Assembly (NCBI GenBank): GCA_937944445.1
Contig: CALDYP010000015.1
Span: 1 to 55,300, forward strand
Length of the DNA stretch: 55,300 nucleotides
Source of the DNA: an uncultured Anaerolineae bacterium
Lineage (GTDB): Bacteria > Chloroflexota > Anaerolineae > Aggregatilineales > Phototrophicaceae
Direction of reading: 5' to 3'
Below are positions 8,718-17,333 of this stretch, in pieces. Both the position numbers and the translations under genes were made by a program. How positions within the stretch are numbered: the first letter of the stretch is position 1; every line of letters begins with the position of its first letter. The notes under the pieces were generated by a model that saw nothing but the letters and a program-made list of their open reading frames with translations, was not told the DNA's origin and did not search any database.

Positions 8718-9394
8718 GAGCGCCAACGGGCTAGCGGCGTTTCTCCCCCGCGCACGTGCTGATCGAGCGTCACCAGCACCTCGCACTCCGCCGCGATGAA
8801 CACATCACAGCGCGAGCCGAACTTGATGAAGCCCAACTCGTCGCCCGCTTGCACGGCCTGCCCGGCGCGCAGGTAGGGCACGATGCGCCGCGCCAGCAGC
8901 CCGGCGATCTGCCGCACGAGCACGCGCCGCCCCGCGGCATCCGCCAGCACGACGGTGCTGCGCTCGTTGAGTTCGCTGGCTTTGGGGTGGAACGCCACCA
9001 GATACTGACCCGGGTGATAGCGCGTGTAGACGACCTGCCCCGTGAGCGGCACGCGGTTGAGGTGCACGTTTACCGCGGACATGTAGATCGAGAGCTTGAG
9101 GCACTCCGTTTGGAAGTACTCTGGCTCATAGACGCGCTCAACTGCCACGATGGTTCCGTCCGCGGGCGAAAGCACCAGTGTCTCATCTTGTGGGATGTGG
9201 CGCGGGGGATGGCGGAAGAACTGCGCGAAGAAGCTCCACACGCCCAGCGCGACCCCCAGCGCCAGCGGCGCGCGGCGCGGCGCAAAGCGGGCCGTCAGCA
9301 GGGCAAGGGCTGCCCCGATCGCCCCAACGAGCGCCAGCGTCGGGTAGCCTTCACGGTGAATCGTCAAGCGGTGGTGAGTGCGTTTAGAGTTCAT
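8714..9394 (-). CDS. psd: Phosphatidylserine decarboxylase, short type
   Basis: A 226-residue pyruvoyl enzyme of the short Psd type found in many bacteria and archaea. It converts phosphatidylserine to phosphatidylethanolamine at the membrane. Self-cleavage is expected between Gly193 and Ser194 in IKFGSRCD, where Ser becomes the pyruvoyl group. Two N-terminal hydrophobic segments (about 17-60) anchor it. It overlaps pssA by 4 bp and the upstream acetyltransferase gene by 11 bp, so the three are translationally linked. Confidence 0.93.
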   Translation of the reverse strand: MNSKRTHHRLTIHREGYPTLALVGAIGAALALLTARFAPRRAPLALGVALGVWSFFAQFFRHPPRHIPQDETLVLSPADGTIVAVERVYEPEYFQTECLKLSIYMSAVNVHLNRVPLTGQVVYTRYHPGQYLVAFHPKASELNERSTVVLADAAGRRVLVRQIAGLLARRIVPYLRAGQAVQAGDELGFIKFGSRCDVFIAAECEVLVTLDQHVRGGETPLARWRS

Positions 9395-9812
9395 CGCGCG
9401 TCGTCAAGAAAAAAGCTTTGCGTAAGTTGGGCAGGGTGAAGTCGAAACCGCATTTTTTGAAGAATTCCTCGGCGCTGCTAATGGCCATCACCTCGTAGAC
9501 GTTGTGCTGCTTGGCCAGCTCGACGCACGCTTCAACGAGGTGCTTGCCGACGCCGTGGCCCTGCGCTTCGGGCGCGACCGCAAGGCTGCGAATCTCGGCC
9601 AGCTTGCGGCTGTAGATCTCCAGCGTGGCGCAGCCGACGATCTTGCCGTGGTCGTCCGCGATGAAGAAGTTGGGCAGCAGGTCTTGCAGTTCGTTCAGCG
9701 TGCGCGGCAGCAGATCGCCCGTGGCCACAAAGCGGCTGATGAACTCGCTGAGGGCGGGGATGTCGGCTTCGGTGGCTTTGCGCACTACTATGTGCGTGGC
9801 TTGCGTTGCCAT
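9384..9812 (-). CDS. GNAT-family N-acetyltransferase, ArgA-like
   Basis: A 142-residue single-domain acetyltransferase. The acetyl-CoA loop is in the stretch IRSLAVAPEAQGHGVGKHLV (RxxGxG/A type, here QGHGVG), preceded by beta strand 4 with IVGCATLEIY. The short form resembles stand-alone N-acetylglutamate synthases of the argA/argH-fusion type, notably in the end of the domain with FFKKCGF, so an arginine biosynthetic role is possible. No arg genes are nearby; its position in an operon with lipid and glycan genes does not help to assign it. It overlaps both neighbours (25 bp with the GT-C gene, 11 bp with psd). Confidence 0.8.
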   Translation of the reverse strand: MATQATHIVVRKATEADIPALSEFISRFVATGDLLPRTLNELQDLLPNFFIADDHGKIVGCATLEIYSRKLAEIRSLAVAPEAQGHGVGKHLVEACVELAKQHNVYEVMAISSAEEFFKKCGFDFTLPNLRKAFFLTTRDEL

Positions 9813-11371
9813 ATCAGGAAGTCTCCGATTGTGTGAACGCGGTCATAGTTGGCCATCAACCAGTTGTTCAGCTCCGTATAGTCCTGCAAGATGGTGTGGC
9901 TGTCCTCGTGGCGGCCTGTCACCCACGGCATGTAATCATCCGTGAGGACGAGGGCATAAGGCGGCATGGCCGCCCACAGCAGATCAACGTTTTGCTGCTG
10001 CCACACCTGTGGATACCACGGGGCCACCAGCGGGAACTGCGCTTGCCAGCGCGTTGCCGGCCGCCAGCCGCCCATGAAAGCCACCTCAGGGCGAAAGCCC
10101 CACACGTAGAGCGTGTCGCCCACCGCTACCCGTTCGCGCAGCCACGCCACAACGGCCAAGCTCTGCTCGGGTTTCAAGTCGTTGGCTTGGAACTGCGCGT
10201 AGTAGTCGTGCTGGGGCTGCTGGCCGGTCAGATAGCCCCATGCTGGTAACCACGTATTATAAAATAAAATAACGGCAAAGGTGAGGATGAAGCCGAAGTT
10301 GACAAGGGCGGGATGCTGCGCCAGCGGTTTCAACGGCTGGCGCGCGTCTGGCGCAGCAGGCGCATCGAGCGCGCCGACCCACCACCCAACTGCTGCCGCG
10401 CCCAGCAGCGCCATCGGCGGCAGCATCGGGAACCAGTGCGTGTCGAAGCCTAGCCGCTGCACGACCATGAAAGCCGTTGCTGCCGCCAACCACGCCCACA
10501 CGAAGCCCCAGCCGCGCCCTCGCAGCTGCCCCGCCAGCCCCAGCAGCGCCGCCGCGGCCACCAGCACGAATAACACCCCCCAATACCCCCAGCGGAAGGT
10601 GAAATAGCCGCCGATTTGGCTGAAGAATGCGCCCCAATCGCTGTACTGAGCGTTGTAGGCGCTGGTGGACTGCGCGACGATCAGCATTTCAGGGATGATC
10701 CCCAGCGCGGCGAAGTAGGCCAGCAGGCCGCCGCCCGTCAGCGCCCCGCCCAGCGTGAACGCCGCTGCATCGCGCCCCAACGCGCGCCATGCGCCCCAAC
10801 GCGCCTTGACCTGCCAGCCCACCAGCATCAGCACGAAGAACGCTTGATACTGCTTGAACCACAGGATGACCCCACACAGTGCCCCGCACGCCAGCGCGTG
10901 CCACCACGCTGCGCGCCCGCCCGCAGGCGCAGAGGCTGCTTGCCAGCTTGCCAGCGCCGCCCAGATCATGAACGCTGTCACAAGCGAATCGCTCTGCGTC
11001 AGGTTGGCGAATTGGTCGCTGAAGTAGAACACGCCGTAGAGCAAGGCCGCCCACTGGCCGACGCGCTCCCCGCCCAGCTGCGCGCCCAGCCGCATCAGCC
11101 CCCACATGCCCAGCGGCACAAGCAGCAGATCCAGCGCGCGCACGCCCGGCGGCGTCTGGCCGAACAGCGCCATGCTCAGCGCGTAGAGGTAGTAGATCGG
11201 CGGGGGCTTGATGTCCCACATGTCGACGTATGGCAGGCCGCCGCGCAGGATGGCCGCACCGATGTTGGCGTACATCCCTTGATCGCGCCCCAGCGGGTAG
11301 AGCAGCGTCGGCAGCGCCAGCCCCACCACCAGCGCGATCATCAGCAGGCGTTGGCGAGCGATGGCGTTCAC
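9788..11371 (-). CDS. GT-C (GT39/ArnT-like) membrane glycosyltransferase
   Basis: A polytopic protein of 527 residues with about ten to twelve membrane segments. The first periplasmic loop holds GRDQGMYANIGAAILRGG and DIKPP, the acidic catalytic loop typical of dolichol/undecaprenyl-phosphate-sugar dependent GT39 transferases. A soluble C-terminal part (about 420-527) follows. It probably adds a sugar from a lipid carrier to an external acceptor. The frame is open to 11443, but those codons lie inside the preceding gene; the GTG at 11371 starts 2 bases after the upstream stop and gives the usual short N-terminus before the first helix. No enzyme specificity can be assigned. Confidence 0.82.
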   Translation of the reverse strand: MNAIARQRLLMIALVVGLALPTLLYPLGRDQGMYANIGAAILRGGLPYVDMWDIKPPPIYYLYALSMALFGQTPPGVRALDLLLVPLGMWGLMRLGAQLGGERVGQWAALLYGVFYFSDQFANLTQSDSLVTAFMIWAALASWQAASAPAGGRAAWWHALACGALCGVILWFKQYQAFFVLMLVGWQVKARWGAWRALGRDAAAFTLGGALTGGGLLAYFAALGIIPEMLIVAQSTSAYNAQYSDWGAFFSQIGGYFTFRWGYWGVLFVLVAAAALLGLAGQLRGRGWGFVWAWLAAATAFMVVQRLGFDTHWFPMLPPMALLGAAAVGWWVGALDAPAAPDARQPLKPLAQHPALVNFGFILTFAVILFYNTWLPAWGYLTGQQPQHDYYAQFQANDLKPEQSLAVVAWLRERVAVGDTLYVWGFRPEVAFMGGWRPATRWQAQFPLVAPWYPQVWQQQNVDLLWAAMPPYALVLTDDYMPWVTGRHEDSHTILQDYTELNNWLMANYDRVHTIGDFLIWQRKPRT

Positions 11372-11373
11372 AG

Positions 11374-11718
11374 TCAGCGCAGGATGCCCACAGCGATGGC
11401 GATGAAGAGCGCGATGAACAGCGACGCGACGAGGATCGTCCACGCGATGAAGCGCCCGCTCGCTTGCAGTGGGTTCACAGGCCGTTCGATCACGTCAACG
11501 TTGCCCAACAAGTCGCATTGAAAGTCGAGGTTGACTGCGCCACGGTTGAGCCGCACGAGGTAGTCCGCGTTGTGGATCACCAACCACTCGCGCTGATAGT
11601 CCTCACCGAGCGTTTCGTGGATGCGCTGTTGGATGGCGGCGCGCGCCTGCGCCGCGGGGATGATCTCGGGTTCCGGTTGGGTGGTCATCGTTCGTCGTTT
11701 GCTGTGTTTGTTGGCCAA
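11374..11718 (-). CDS. Small single-span membrane protein
   Basis: A 114-residue protein with a soluble N-terminal region and one membrane helix near the C-terminus (about 88-112). A TTG start at 11718 is preceded by AGGGG; an ATG at 11688 lacks a ribosome site but would also fit. It heads the overlapping leftward operon with the GT-C transferase, GNAT, psd and pssA. No family was recognised. Confidence 0.65.
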   Translation of the reverse strand: MANKHSKRRTMTTQPEPEIIPAAQARAAIQQRIHETLGEDYQREWLVIHNADYLVRLNRGAVNLDFQCDLLGNVDVIERPVNPLQASGRFIAWTILVASLFIALFIAIAVGILR

Positions 11719-11750
11719 AGTATCCCCTAGCCGCCGTTAAAAATCTAGGC

Positions 11751-11838
11751 AGGCCTCATCCTCTGTCTCCCCTCTCCCGATGTGGGCTTGCCGTGCCCGT
11801 GGGAACAGAAAAATGGACAGGGCAGGCCCTGTCCCTAC
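11751..11838 (-). repeat. Composite intergenic repeat, copy at 11.8 kb
   Basis: Read on the minus strand this is GTAGG, the 20-bp hairpin GGACAGGGCCTGCCCTGTCC (11815-11834), a T-run with CTGTTCCCAC, then GCACGGCAAGCCC, TCGGGAGAGGGG and GATGAGGCCT. The same modules in the same order occur at 39632-39716 on the plus strand. It fills most of the 289-bp gap before the quinone oxidoreductase gene. Confidence 0.85.
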
Positions 11839-11926
11839 CAATGGGCGTTATTTCGCATAGCACTTATCACAAACTTATCCCTTGTGACCCATTTACATCC
11901 CAATTCATTGAAAGGTAGACCATTTA

Positions 11927-11971
11927 TCCCAATAAGTTTGGGTTATCTTTGGGAAAATTGTCTGGTTTGGG
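11927..11971 (+). promoter_or_regulatory. Repeated TTTGGG sites upstream of the quinone oxidoreductase
   Basis: An AT-rich stretch holds TTTGGG three times (11937, 11948, 11966) and an imperfect inverted partner CCCAAT-AAG-TTTGGG (11928-11942). TTGTCT at 11959 could serve as a -35 element. This looks like a regulated promoter with an operator, but the regulator is unknown. Confidence 0.35.
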
Positions 11972-12007
11972 ATACCATTAGGAAAAAATACAAGGGAGAT
12001 CGATTTT

Positions 12008-12991
12008 ATGAGAGCGTTGGTATGCCGCGCGTTTGGACTTCCCAGCACTTTGAGCGTTGAACAGATGCCGCCGCCGCCTCTGAACAGCGGCGAGGTGCGC
12101 ATCCGCGTTCACGCAGCGGGGGTAAATTATCCGGATGCGCTTTTGGTGCAGGGCTTGTATCAGATGAAACCGCCGTTCCCGTTCATCCCGGGGATCGAGG
12201 TAGCCGGCACGATCACTGAAGCAGCCCCCGACGTGACTGATCGACAGGTAGGGCAGCGGGTGATCGGCGTCGTGACGCTTGGGGGGCTGGCAGAAGAGGT
12301 GTGCGCGCCAGCGGCGATGACCCTGCCCATGCTCGACGACATGACTTACATCAGCGGGGCCGTGTTTCCGGTCGTCTATGGCACGGCGCACGTGGCACTG
12401 GCGCACCGTGCGCAGCTTCAGCCGGGTGAGACGCTGCTCGTGTTGGGGGCGGCAGGCGGCGTGGGCTTGGCCGCGGTTGAGCTGGGCAAGCACATGGGCG
12501 CGACGGTCATCGCCTGTGCCAGCACTGATGAAAAGCTGGCGCTGACTCGCCTTTACGGGGCGCACCACACGATCAACTACACCACGCAGGACATCCGCGA
12601 GACGGTGCGCAACCTCACAGACGATCGCGGCGTGGACGTGGTCTTCGACCCGGTGGGGGGCGACTTGTTCGACAAGGTGATCCGCGTCATCGCGTGGGAG
12701 GGGCGCTACTTGGTGATCGGCTTTGCCAGCGGGCGCATCCCGGAAGTGGCGGTGAACCGCGTGCTGCTCAAGAACAGCGCCATCCTCGGCACGTTTTGGG
12801 GGGCGTATGCCGCCAACAAGCCGCAGGTGATGGCCCAGTCGTTTCAGACGCTGCTCGGCTGGTATGAGCAAGGGGCGATCAAGCCCTACGTCAGCGCGAC
12901 CTACCCGCTGGAACAGGCCGCCGACGCGCTCATGCAGGTGTGGGAACGGAAAGCGCTGGGCAAGATCGCCGTTGTGATGGATGAGGCCTAA
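12008..12991 (+). CDS. Zinc-independent NADPH:quinone oxidoreductase (MDR superfamily)
   Basis: A 327-residue medium-chain dehydrogenase/reductase of the quinone oxidoreductase group, which reduces quinones or enones with NADPH. The N-terminal GroES-like domain carries NYPDALLVQG and PFIPGIEVAG; the cofactor domain has the Rossmann glycine motif GAAGGVGLAAVELGK (about 152-166). The structural and catalytic zinc cysteines of alcohol dehydrogenases are missing, as is normal for this group. AAGGGAG precedes the ATG. It is transcribed alone and converges with the aminotransferase gene 3 bp away. Confidence 0.92.
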   Translation: MRALVCRAFGLPSTLSVEQMPPPPLNSGEVRIRVHAAGVNYPDALLVQGLYQMKPPFPFIPGIEVAGTITEAAPDVTDRQVGQRVIGVVTLGGLAEEVCAPAAMTLPMLDDMTYISGAVFPVVYGTAHVALAHRAQLQPGETLLVLGAAGGVGLAAVELGKHMGATVIACASTDEKLALTRLYGAHHTINYTTQDIRETVRNLTDDRGVDVVFDPVGGDLFDKVIRVIAWEGRYLVIGFASGRIPEVAVNRVLLKNSAILGTFWGAYAANKPQVMAQSFQTLLGWYEQGAIKPYVSATYPLEQAADALMQVWERKALGKIAVVMDEA

Positions 12992-12994
12992 GCG

Positions 12995-14206
12995 CTAGGT
13001 GACGAAATCGCGGCGGGTGTGGGGCTGCCATGCGCCTGTGGCGAGAATGTCGGCGATGGCGTCAAAGGCCGCGCGGATCTCGTCGTCGGTCGTGTAGAAG
13101 TGGGGCGCGATGCGGATGCCCGCCCCTTCGCGATAGTCGATCACGATCTGCCGCGCGAGCAGCTCGCGGCTGACCTCGTAGGCGTGGGGCGGCTGTACGG
13201 TGACTGTGCCGCCGCGCACGGCGGCCTCGCGCGGGGAGACGACGCGATAGCCCGCTGCGTCGGCCAACTGCACCATCAGCTCGGTCTGACGGATCGAGTT
13301 GGCGCGGATGGCTGCCACGCCCACCTCAGCAATGATCTCCACGCCCGGCTGAACGGCGTAGAGGGCGGCCACTGCGGGCGTGCCGTTGGCCAGCCGATAG
13401 CGATCCTCGCGCAGGTCGAAGCGCTCGATGTCGAACTCGAACGGGCGCTGATGGGCAAACCAGCCGGTGACGCGCGGGCGCAGCGTCGGCAGCAGGTCCG
13501 GCCGCACGTAGAGGAACACGCCGCCCGGCCCACCGCACAGCCATTTCAGCGTCCCACCGATGTAGAAGTCCACGCCGTCGGCCGTTACGTCCACGGGGAT
13601 GATGCCGACGCTGTGATAGCCATTGGCCAGCACTTGCGCGCCTACGGCGTGCGCCTTCTCGACGATCTGGCGCAGCGGCAGGATGTAGGCGCTGCGGAAC
13701 AGCACATGGCTGATGCTCACAAGGCGGGTGCGCTCGTCGATGGCGTCTAGCAGCGCGTCGGTGTCGATGGTGATCCCGTCTTGGCTGCGCACCATCTCCA
13801 CGCGGTAGTGCGCGGGGATCATCGCCCGCAGCGTGTAGACGTCTGAGGGGAAGTCTTGATCAGTGCAGACGACTTTGTCGCGGCCGGCTGCGTCCCAATC
13901 CAGCGCGCTGAGCAAGATGCTGTTGGCGATGCTGGCGTTCTCGTGCATGAGGACGCTGCCGACGGGCGCGCCCATCAACGGGGCGATTTTGTCGCCCACT
14001 GCGCCCTTGAGATCCCACCATGAGGGTTGATCAGCGTAAGGCGTGCCCCATGCGCGCACGCCGAGCGTTGCCCACGTGTCGGCGTAAGTGCGCAGCGTGT
14101 CGTAGACGCGGGCGGGCATCGCCCCCAGCGAATTGCTAATGAGGTAGCTGCACGTGGCGAGGATGGGAAACTCAGAGCGCCAGTCGGTCAAGTGTGGGCG
14201 TGTCAT
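12995..14206 (-). CDS. Class V aminotransferase, kynureninase-like
   Basis: A 403-residue PLP enzyme of the class V aminotransferase fold. Lys221 in GGTLKWLCGGPGG is the likely Schiff-base lysine, and HENASIANSILLSAL (about 88-102) forms part of the cofactor pocket. The TLKWLxGGPG signature and overall layout are closest to kynureninases and to related class V enzymes such as isopenicillin-N-epimerase-like proteins. No tryptophan-catabolism genes are nearby, so the reaction is undecided. Confidence 0.82.
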   Translation of the reverse strand: MTRPHLTDWRSEFPILATCSYLISNSLGAMPARVYDTLRTYADTWATLGVRAWGTPYADQPSWWDLKGAVGDKIAPLMGAPVGSVLMHENASIANSILLSALDWDAAGRDKVVCTDQDFPSDVYTLRAMIPAHYRVEMVRSQDGITIDTDALLDAIDERTRLVSISHVLFRSAYILPLRQIVEKAHAVGAQVLANGYHSVGIIPVDVTADGVDFYIGGTLKWLCGGPGGVFLYVRPDLLPTLRPRVTGWFAHQRPFEFDIERFDLREDRYRLANGTPAVAALYAVQPGVEIIAEVGVAAIRANSIRQTELMVQLADAAGYRVVSPREAAVRGGTVTVQPPHAYEVSRELLARQIVIDYREGAGIRIAPHFYTTDDEIRAAFDAIADILATGAWQPHTRRDFVT

Positions 14207-14258
14207 GAAGAGGTCTCCAGCAGGCTGAAATGCGCCTGTCTTTGTTGGCCATGCTGCT

Positions 14259-14264
14259 TATAAT
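14259..14264 (+). promoter_or_regulatory. Candidate -10 element for the GT2 gene
   Basis: A perfect TATAAT lies 39 bases before the GT2 start, in the 96-bp divergent region between the aminotransferase and GT2 genes. No convincing -35 element is seen at the usual distance. Confidence 0.45.
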
Positions 14265-14302
14265 AACACGCTGCGATCGATCGTGGTCTAAAGGTCTGCG
14301 GG

Positions 14303-15703
14303 ATGCTGATTCACCTGCTGCTGGCGCTCTACCTGCTGTGCGTGGGGCTGCTGGCGCTTTACGCGCTGGGGCAAGCGGTGCTGCTGGCGCAGTATCTGCG
14401 CCTGCGCGGTCGTCAACCTGCCGTGCCAGCGCCTGACGAGTGGCCGCTGGTGTGCGTGCAGCTGCCGATCTACAACGAGCAGCATGTGGCGCTGCGCCTG
14501 CTGAAAGCGGTGACCCAGTTCGACTACCCGCGCGACAAGCTCCACATCCAACTCTTGGACGACTCGACGGATGAGACGCCCGCGCTGCTGGCCGAGCAAG
14601 TGAAGGCGCTGCGGGCGCAGGGCTGGCAGATCGACCACCTGCGCCGGGCGAGCCGCGCGGGCTACAAGGCGGGGGCGCTGGCACATGGCTTGCGACACAC
14701 TCGGGCGGCCTATGTGGCCGTGTTTGACGCTGATTTTGTCCCGCCGCCGCACTTTTTGAGGGCGACGCTGCCGCCGCTGCTAGCGGAGCCGCAGGTGGGG
14801 GTTGTTCAGACGGCGTGGGGCCACCTCAACGCAGACGTCAACTGGCTGACGCGCGCCCAGCGGCTGGCGGTGGACGCGCACTTCGTGATCGAACAGACCG
14901 CGCGCAGCCGCAGCGGCTGGATCGTGCCCTTCAACGGCACGGGCGGGGTGTGGCGCGCGGCCGCCATCCACGCGGCAGGCGGCTGGTCAGACGCGACGCT
15001 GACCGAGGACTGCGACTTGAGCTACCGCGCGCAGTTGGCCGGCTGGCGCACGGTCTACCTGCCGCACATCGTCGTCCCCGGGGAACTGCCGACGACGCTG
15101 GCGGCTTATCAGCAGCAGCAAGCGCGCTGGGCGCAGGGCAACACGCAGTGCCTGCGCCGCCTGCTGCCGCACCTGCTGCGCGCGCCGATGCCGTTGGGGC
15201 GGCGGCTGATGGCGCTGCATCACTTGTGTCAATATCTGCCGCAGCCGCTCATGCTGCTGAGCTTGCTGCTGCTGCCGCCGCTCATGCTGGCTGAGGTCCC
15301 GCTCACGTTTGCGCCGTTGGGCCTCATCAGCTTGATCCCGCCCCTGTTCTACTGGTTCAGCCAGCAGGCCGTTGCCGATCATGGTTGGCGGCGGCTGGCG
15401 GCACTGCCGGCGTTGATCTTGGTCAGCACCGGCTTGATTGTGCACAACAGCCTTGCCGTGCTGCGCGGCCTGCGGGGGGATGGCGGCGTGTTCGAGCGCA
15501 CCCCTAAGTTTGCCGAGGCCTACCGTTGTTTAAATGCTCAGACGCGGGCGGCTGCGGTGCGCTTGACGGCTCTGTGTGCGCTCTACGCGCTGTCAACCGC
15601 TTGGATCGCCGCGCGTCATGAGCCGTGGATGCTGCCCTACGTGGGGCTGTACGCGGTGGCCTTCGGCAGCGTCAGCGGGGCGCATTGGTGGCCGTGGAAA
15701 TGA
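14303..15703 (+). CDS. Cellulose-synthase-like processive GT2 glycosyltransferase
   Basis: A 466-residue membrane transferase. One N-terminal helix (1-25) precedes the GT-A domain; the D,D,D,QxxRW signature is complete: LLDDSTDE (about 91), FDADFVPP (about 144), TEDCDLSYR (about 234) and QQQARWAQGN (about 270). Three or more C-terminal helices form the export channel. This layout matches CelA/CslA-type glucan or glucomannan synthases, so it probably polymerises and exports a beta-linked polysaccharide. No PilZ domain or BcsB partner gene is nearby. The gene stands alone, diverging from the aminotransferase gene. Confidence 0.9.
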   Translation: MLIHLLLALYLLCVGLLALYALGQAVLLAQYLRLRGRQPAVPAPDEWPLVCVQLPIYNEQHVALRLLKAVTQFDYPRDKLHIQLLDDSTDETPALLAEQVKALRAQGWQIDHLRRASRAGYKAGALAHGLRHTRAAYVAVFDADFVPPPHFLRATLPPLLAEPQVGVVQTAWGHLNADVNWLTRAQRLAVDAHFVIEQTARSRSGWIVPFNGTGGVWRAAAIHAAGGWSDATLTEDCDLSYRAQLAGWRTVYLPHIVVPGELPTTLAAYQQQQARWAQGNTQCLRRLLPHLLRAPMPLGRRLMALHHLCQYLPQPLMLLSLLLLPPLMLAEVPLTFAPLGLISLIPPLFYWFSQQAVADHGWRRLAALPALILVSTGLIVHNSLAVLRGLRGDGGVFERTPKFAEAYRCLNAQTRAAAVRLTALCALYALSTAWIAARHEPWMLPYVGLYAVAFGSVSGAHWWPWK

Positions 15704-15730
15704 TTAGAGTAATTGAACTCGAGAGGTTTC

Positions 15731-15813
15731 TATTTTAATTTACTAAACCGTTAATTGTTAAAAACGCTTAATCTTAAATCTGATTGTCTTAAAATTTCAC
15801 CTTAAACTCCTTA
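15731..15813 (+). promoter_or_regulatory. TTAA-rich regulatory region before the pst operon
   Basis: In a GC-rich genome this 83-bp stretch is strongly AT-rich and contains TTAA eight times (15733, 15749, 15756, 15766, 15772, 15787, 15800, 15809), mostly as CTTAAa or GTTAAt. Direct repeats of TT(A/T)A-type hexamers are how PhoP-type regulators bind in other phyla, but the spacing here is irregular. A phosphate-starvation promoter is inferred from the genes it precedes. Confidence 0.45.
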
Positions 15814-15890
15814 ACGCACAAAAGATAGTCTTAGTGGCTGTGCGGAGCTTTACCGCGCGCTGTTCATGCATCCTATAAGGAGATGAAGCA

Positions 15891-17249
15891 ATGAGCAAAG
15901 TTCGTAGTCTGTTTTTGGGGTTGGTGGCTGTATTGGCCATTGCGCTGGTTCCGGCGCGTGCGCAGATGCAGTCCATCGTCGAGATCGCCGCTGGCAACGA
16001 GGATTTCTCGACGCTGGTGGAGTTGGTGACCGCTGCGGGTCTGGTGGATGCGCTGTCGGGTGAAGGTCCGTTCACAGTGTTCGCCCCAACCAATGAAGCT
16101 TTCGCTGAGCTGCCAGAATTTGTGGTGAACTATGTCGTGAGCAACCCCGACTTGCTGACCAGCATCCTGACCTACCACGTGGTGGCGGGCAAGGTCATGA
16201 GCACCGACCTCTCCGACGGCATGACCGCTGCAACCCTTCAGGGTGGCGAGCTGGACATCGCTGTGGATGAAGGCGTGAAGGTGGACGGCGTCAGCGTCGT
16301 GGCTGCTGACATCGAGGCCAGCAACGGCGTGATTCACGTCATCAATCAGGTGCTGCTGCCTGAGCTGCCGCTGCCCCCGGTTGATCCGCTGAGCGTGAGC
16401 GACAACATCATCATCGCCGGCAGCTCGACCGTGTTCCCGGTGACTGAGCGCATGGCCGACCTGTTCAATCAGGAAGGGTTCGCTGGCACGATCACGGTGG
16501 ACAACATCGGCACGGGCGCGGGCTTCAGCCGTTTCTGCGTCGCCGGTGAGACGGACATCAGCAACGCTAGCCGCCCGATCAAGCAGAGCGAGATCGACAG
16601 CTGCCGCGCCATTGGCCGTGAGCCGATCGGCTTCTTCGTCGCCATCGACGCGCTGTCAGTGGTCGTCGCCAAGAGCAACGACTTTGTGACGAACCTGACC
16701 CTTGAGCAGCTCCAGCAGATCTTCAGCGGCGCGGTCACCAACTGGAACCAAGTTGACCCCAGCTACCCCGATGCCCAGATCCTGCTGTTCAGCCCGGGCA
16801 CGGACAGCGGCACGTTCGACTTCTTCGTGGAAGAAGTGATGGAAAATAACCGTGAACTGATCCTCGGCGCGGCCAACATCCAATTCAGCGAAGATGACAA
16901 CGTGTTGGTGCAGGGTGTGGAAGGCAGCCGCTTTGCCATTGGCTACTTCGGCAGCGCCTACCTGTTCCCGAACATCGACCGCCTCAACGCTGTTTCGATC
17001 GAAGGCGTCCAGCCGACTGCTGAAACCGCTGAAACTGGCGAATACCCGCTGTCGCGCCCGCTGTTCATCTACAGCACCGCTTCCATCATGCGCGAGAAGC
17101 CGCAGGTGGCCGAGTTCATCAACTTCTACCTGCAAAACGTGAAAAGCCAGTTGGGCGCTGAGCCGGGCCAAGTTGCTTACTTCCCGGTCGGCAAACGTAC
17201 TGCTCGCTTCGACGAACTTGAGTTCTTGGCCGCCATTTCAGGCAGCTAA
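15891..17249 (+). CDS. pstS: Phosphate-binding protein PstS with N-terminal fasciclin domain
   Basis: A 452-residue exported protein. A signal peptide (1-24, ending ARAQ) is followed by a FAS1/fasciclin domain (about 28-157: FTVFAPTNEAF, ILTYHVVAGK, VIHVINQVLLP), a Pro-rich linker (158-168), and a periplasmic phosphate-binding domain (about 170-445: IIAGSSTVFPVT, GAGFSRFC, GTDSGTFDFF). The PBP part supplies phosphate to the PstCAB transporter encoded next. FAS1 domains mediate adhesion to polysaccharide or protein; its fusion to PstS is unusual. AAGGAGAT precedes the ATG. A hairpin with four T after the gene could make its mRNA more abundant than that of pstCAB. Confidence 0.93.
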   Translation: MSKVRSLFLGLVAVLAIALVPARAQMQSIVEIAAGNEDFSTLVELVTAAGLVDALSGEGPFTVFAPTNEAFAELPEFVVNYVVSNPDLLTSILTYHVVAGKVMSTDLSDGMTAATLQGGELDIAVDEGVKVDGVSVVAADIEASNGVIHVINQVLLPELPLPPVDPLSVSDNIIIAGSSTVFPVTERMADLFNQEGFAGTITVDNIGTGAGFSRFCVAGETDISNASRPIKQSEIDSCRAIGREPIGFFVAIDALSVVVAKSNDFVTNLTLEQLQQIFSGAVTNWNQVDPSYPDAQILLFSPGTDSGTFDFFVEEVMENNRELILGAANIQFSEDDNVLVQGVEGSRFAIGYFGSAYLFPNIDRLNAVSIEGVQPTAETAETGEYPLSRPLFIYSTASIMREKPQVAEFINFYLQNVKSQLGAEPGQVAYFPVGKRTARFDELEFLAAISGS

Positions 17250-17268
17250 GCCGTAACGTTGTAACATG

Positions 17269-17300
17269 GCAGGTCAGGCTTATAAGCTTGGCCTGCTTTT
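17269..17300 (+). terminator. Intercistronic hairpin between pstS and pstC
   Basis: A 13-bp stem (two G-T wobbles) with a two-base loop spans 17269-17296, starting GCAGG and ending CCTGC, followed by TTTT. It is placed 20 bases after the pstS stop. It can act as a leaky terminator that sets PstS above the membrane subunits. Confidence 0.75.
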
Positions 17301-17333
17301 CATTGAAGGATATCAGTCAAACAAAGAGGGGGT

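Noticed and set aside
8756..9439. 227-residue plus-strand ORF
   Set aside because: It lies opposite psd, whose family motifs are clear; the ORF has no recognisable domain.
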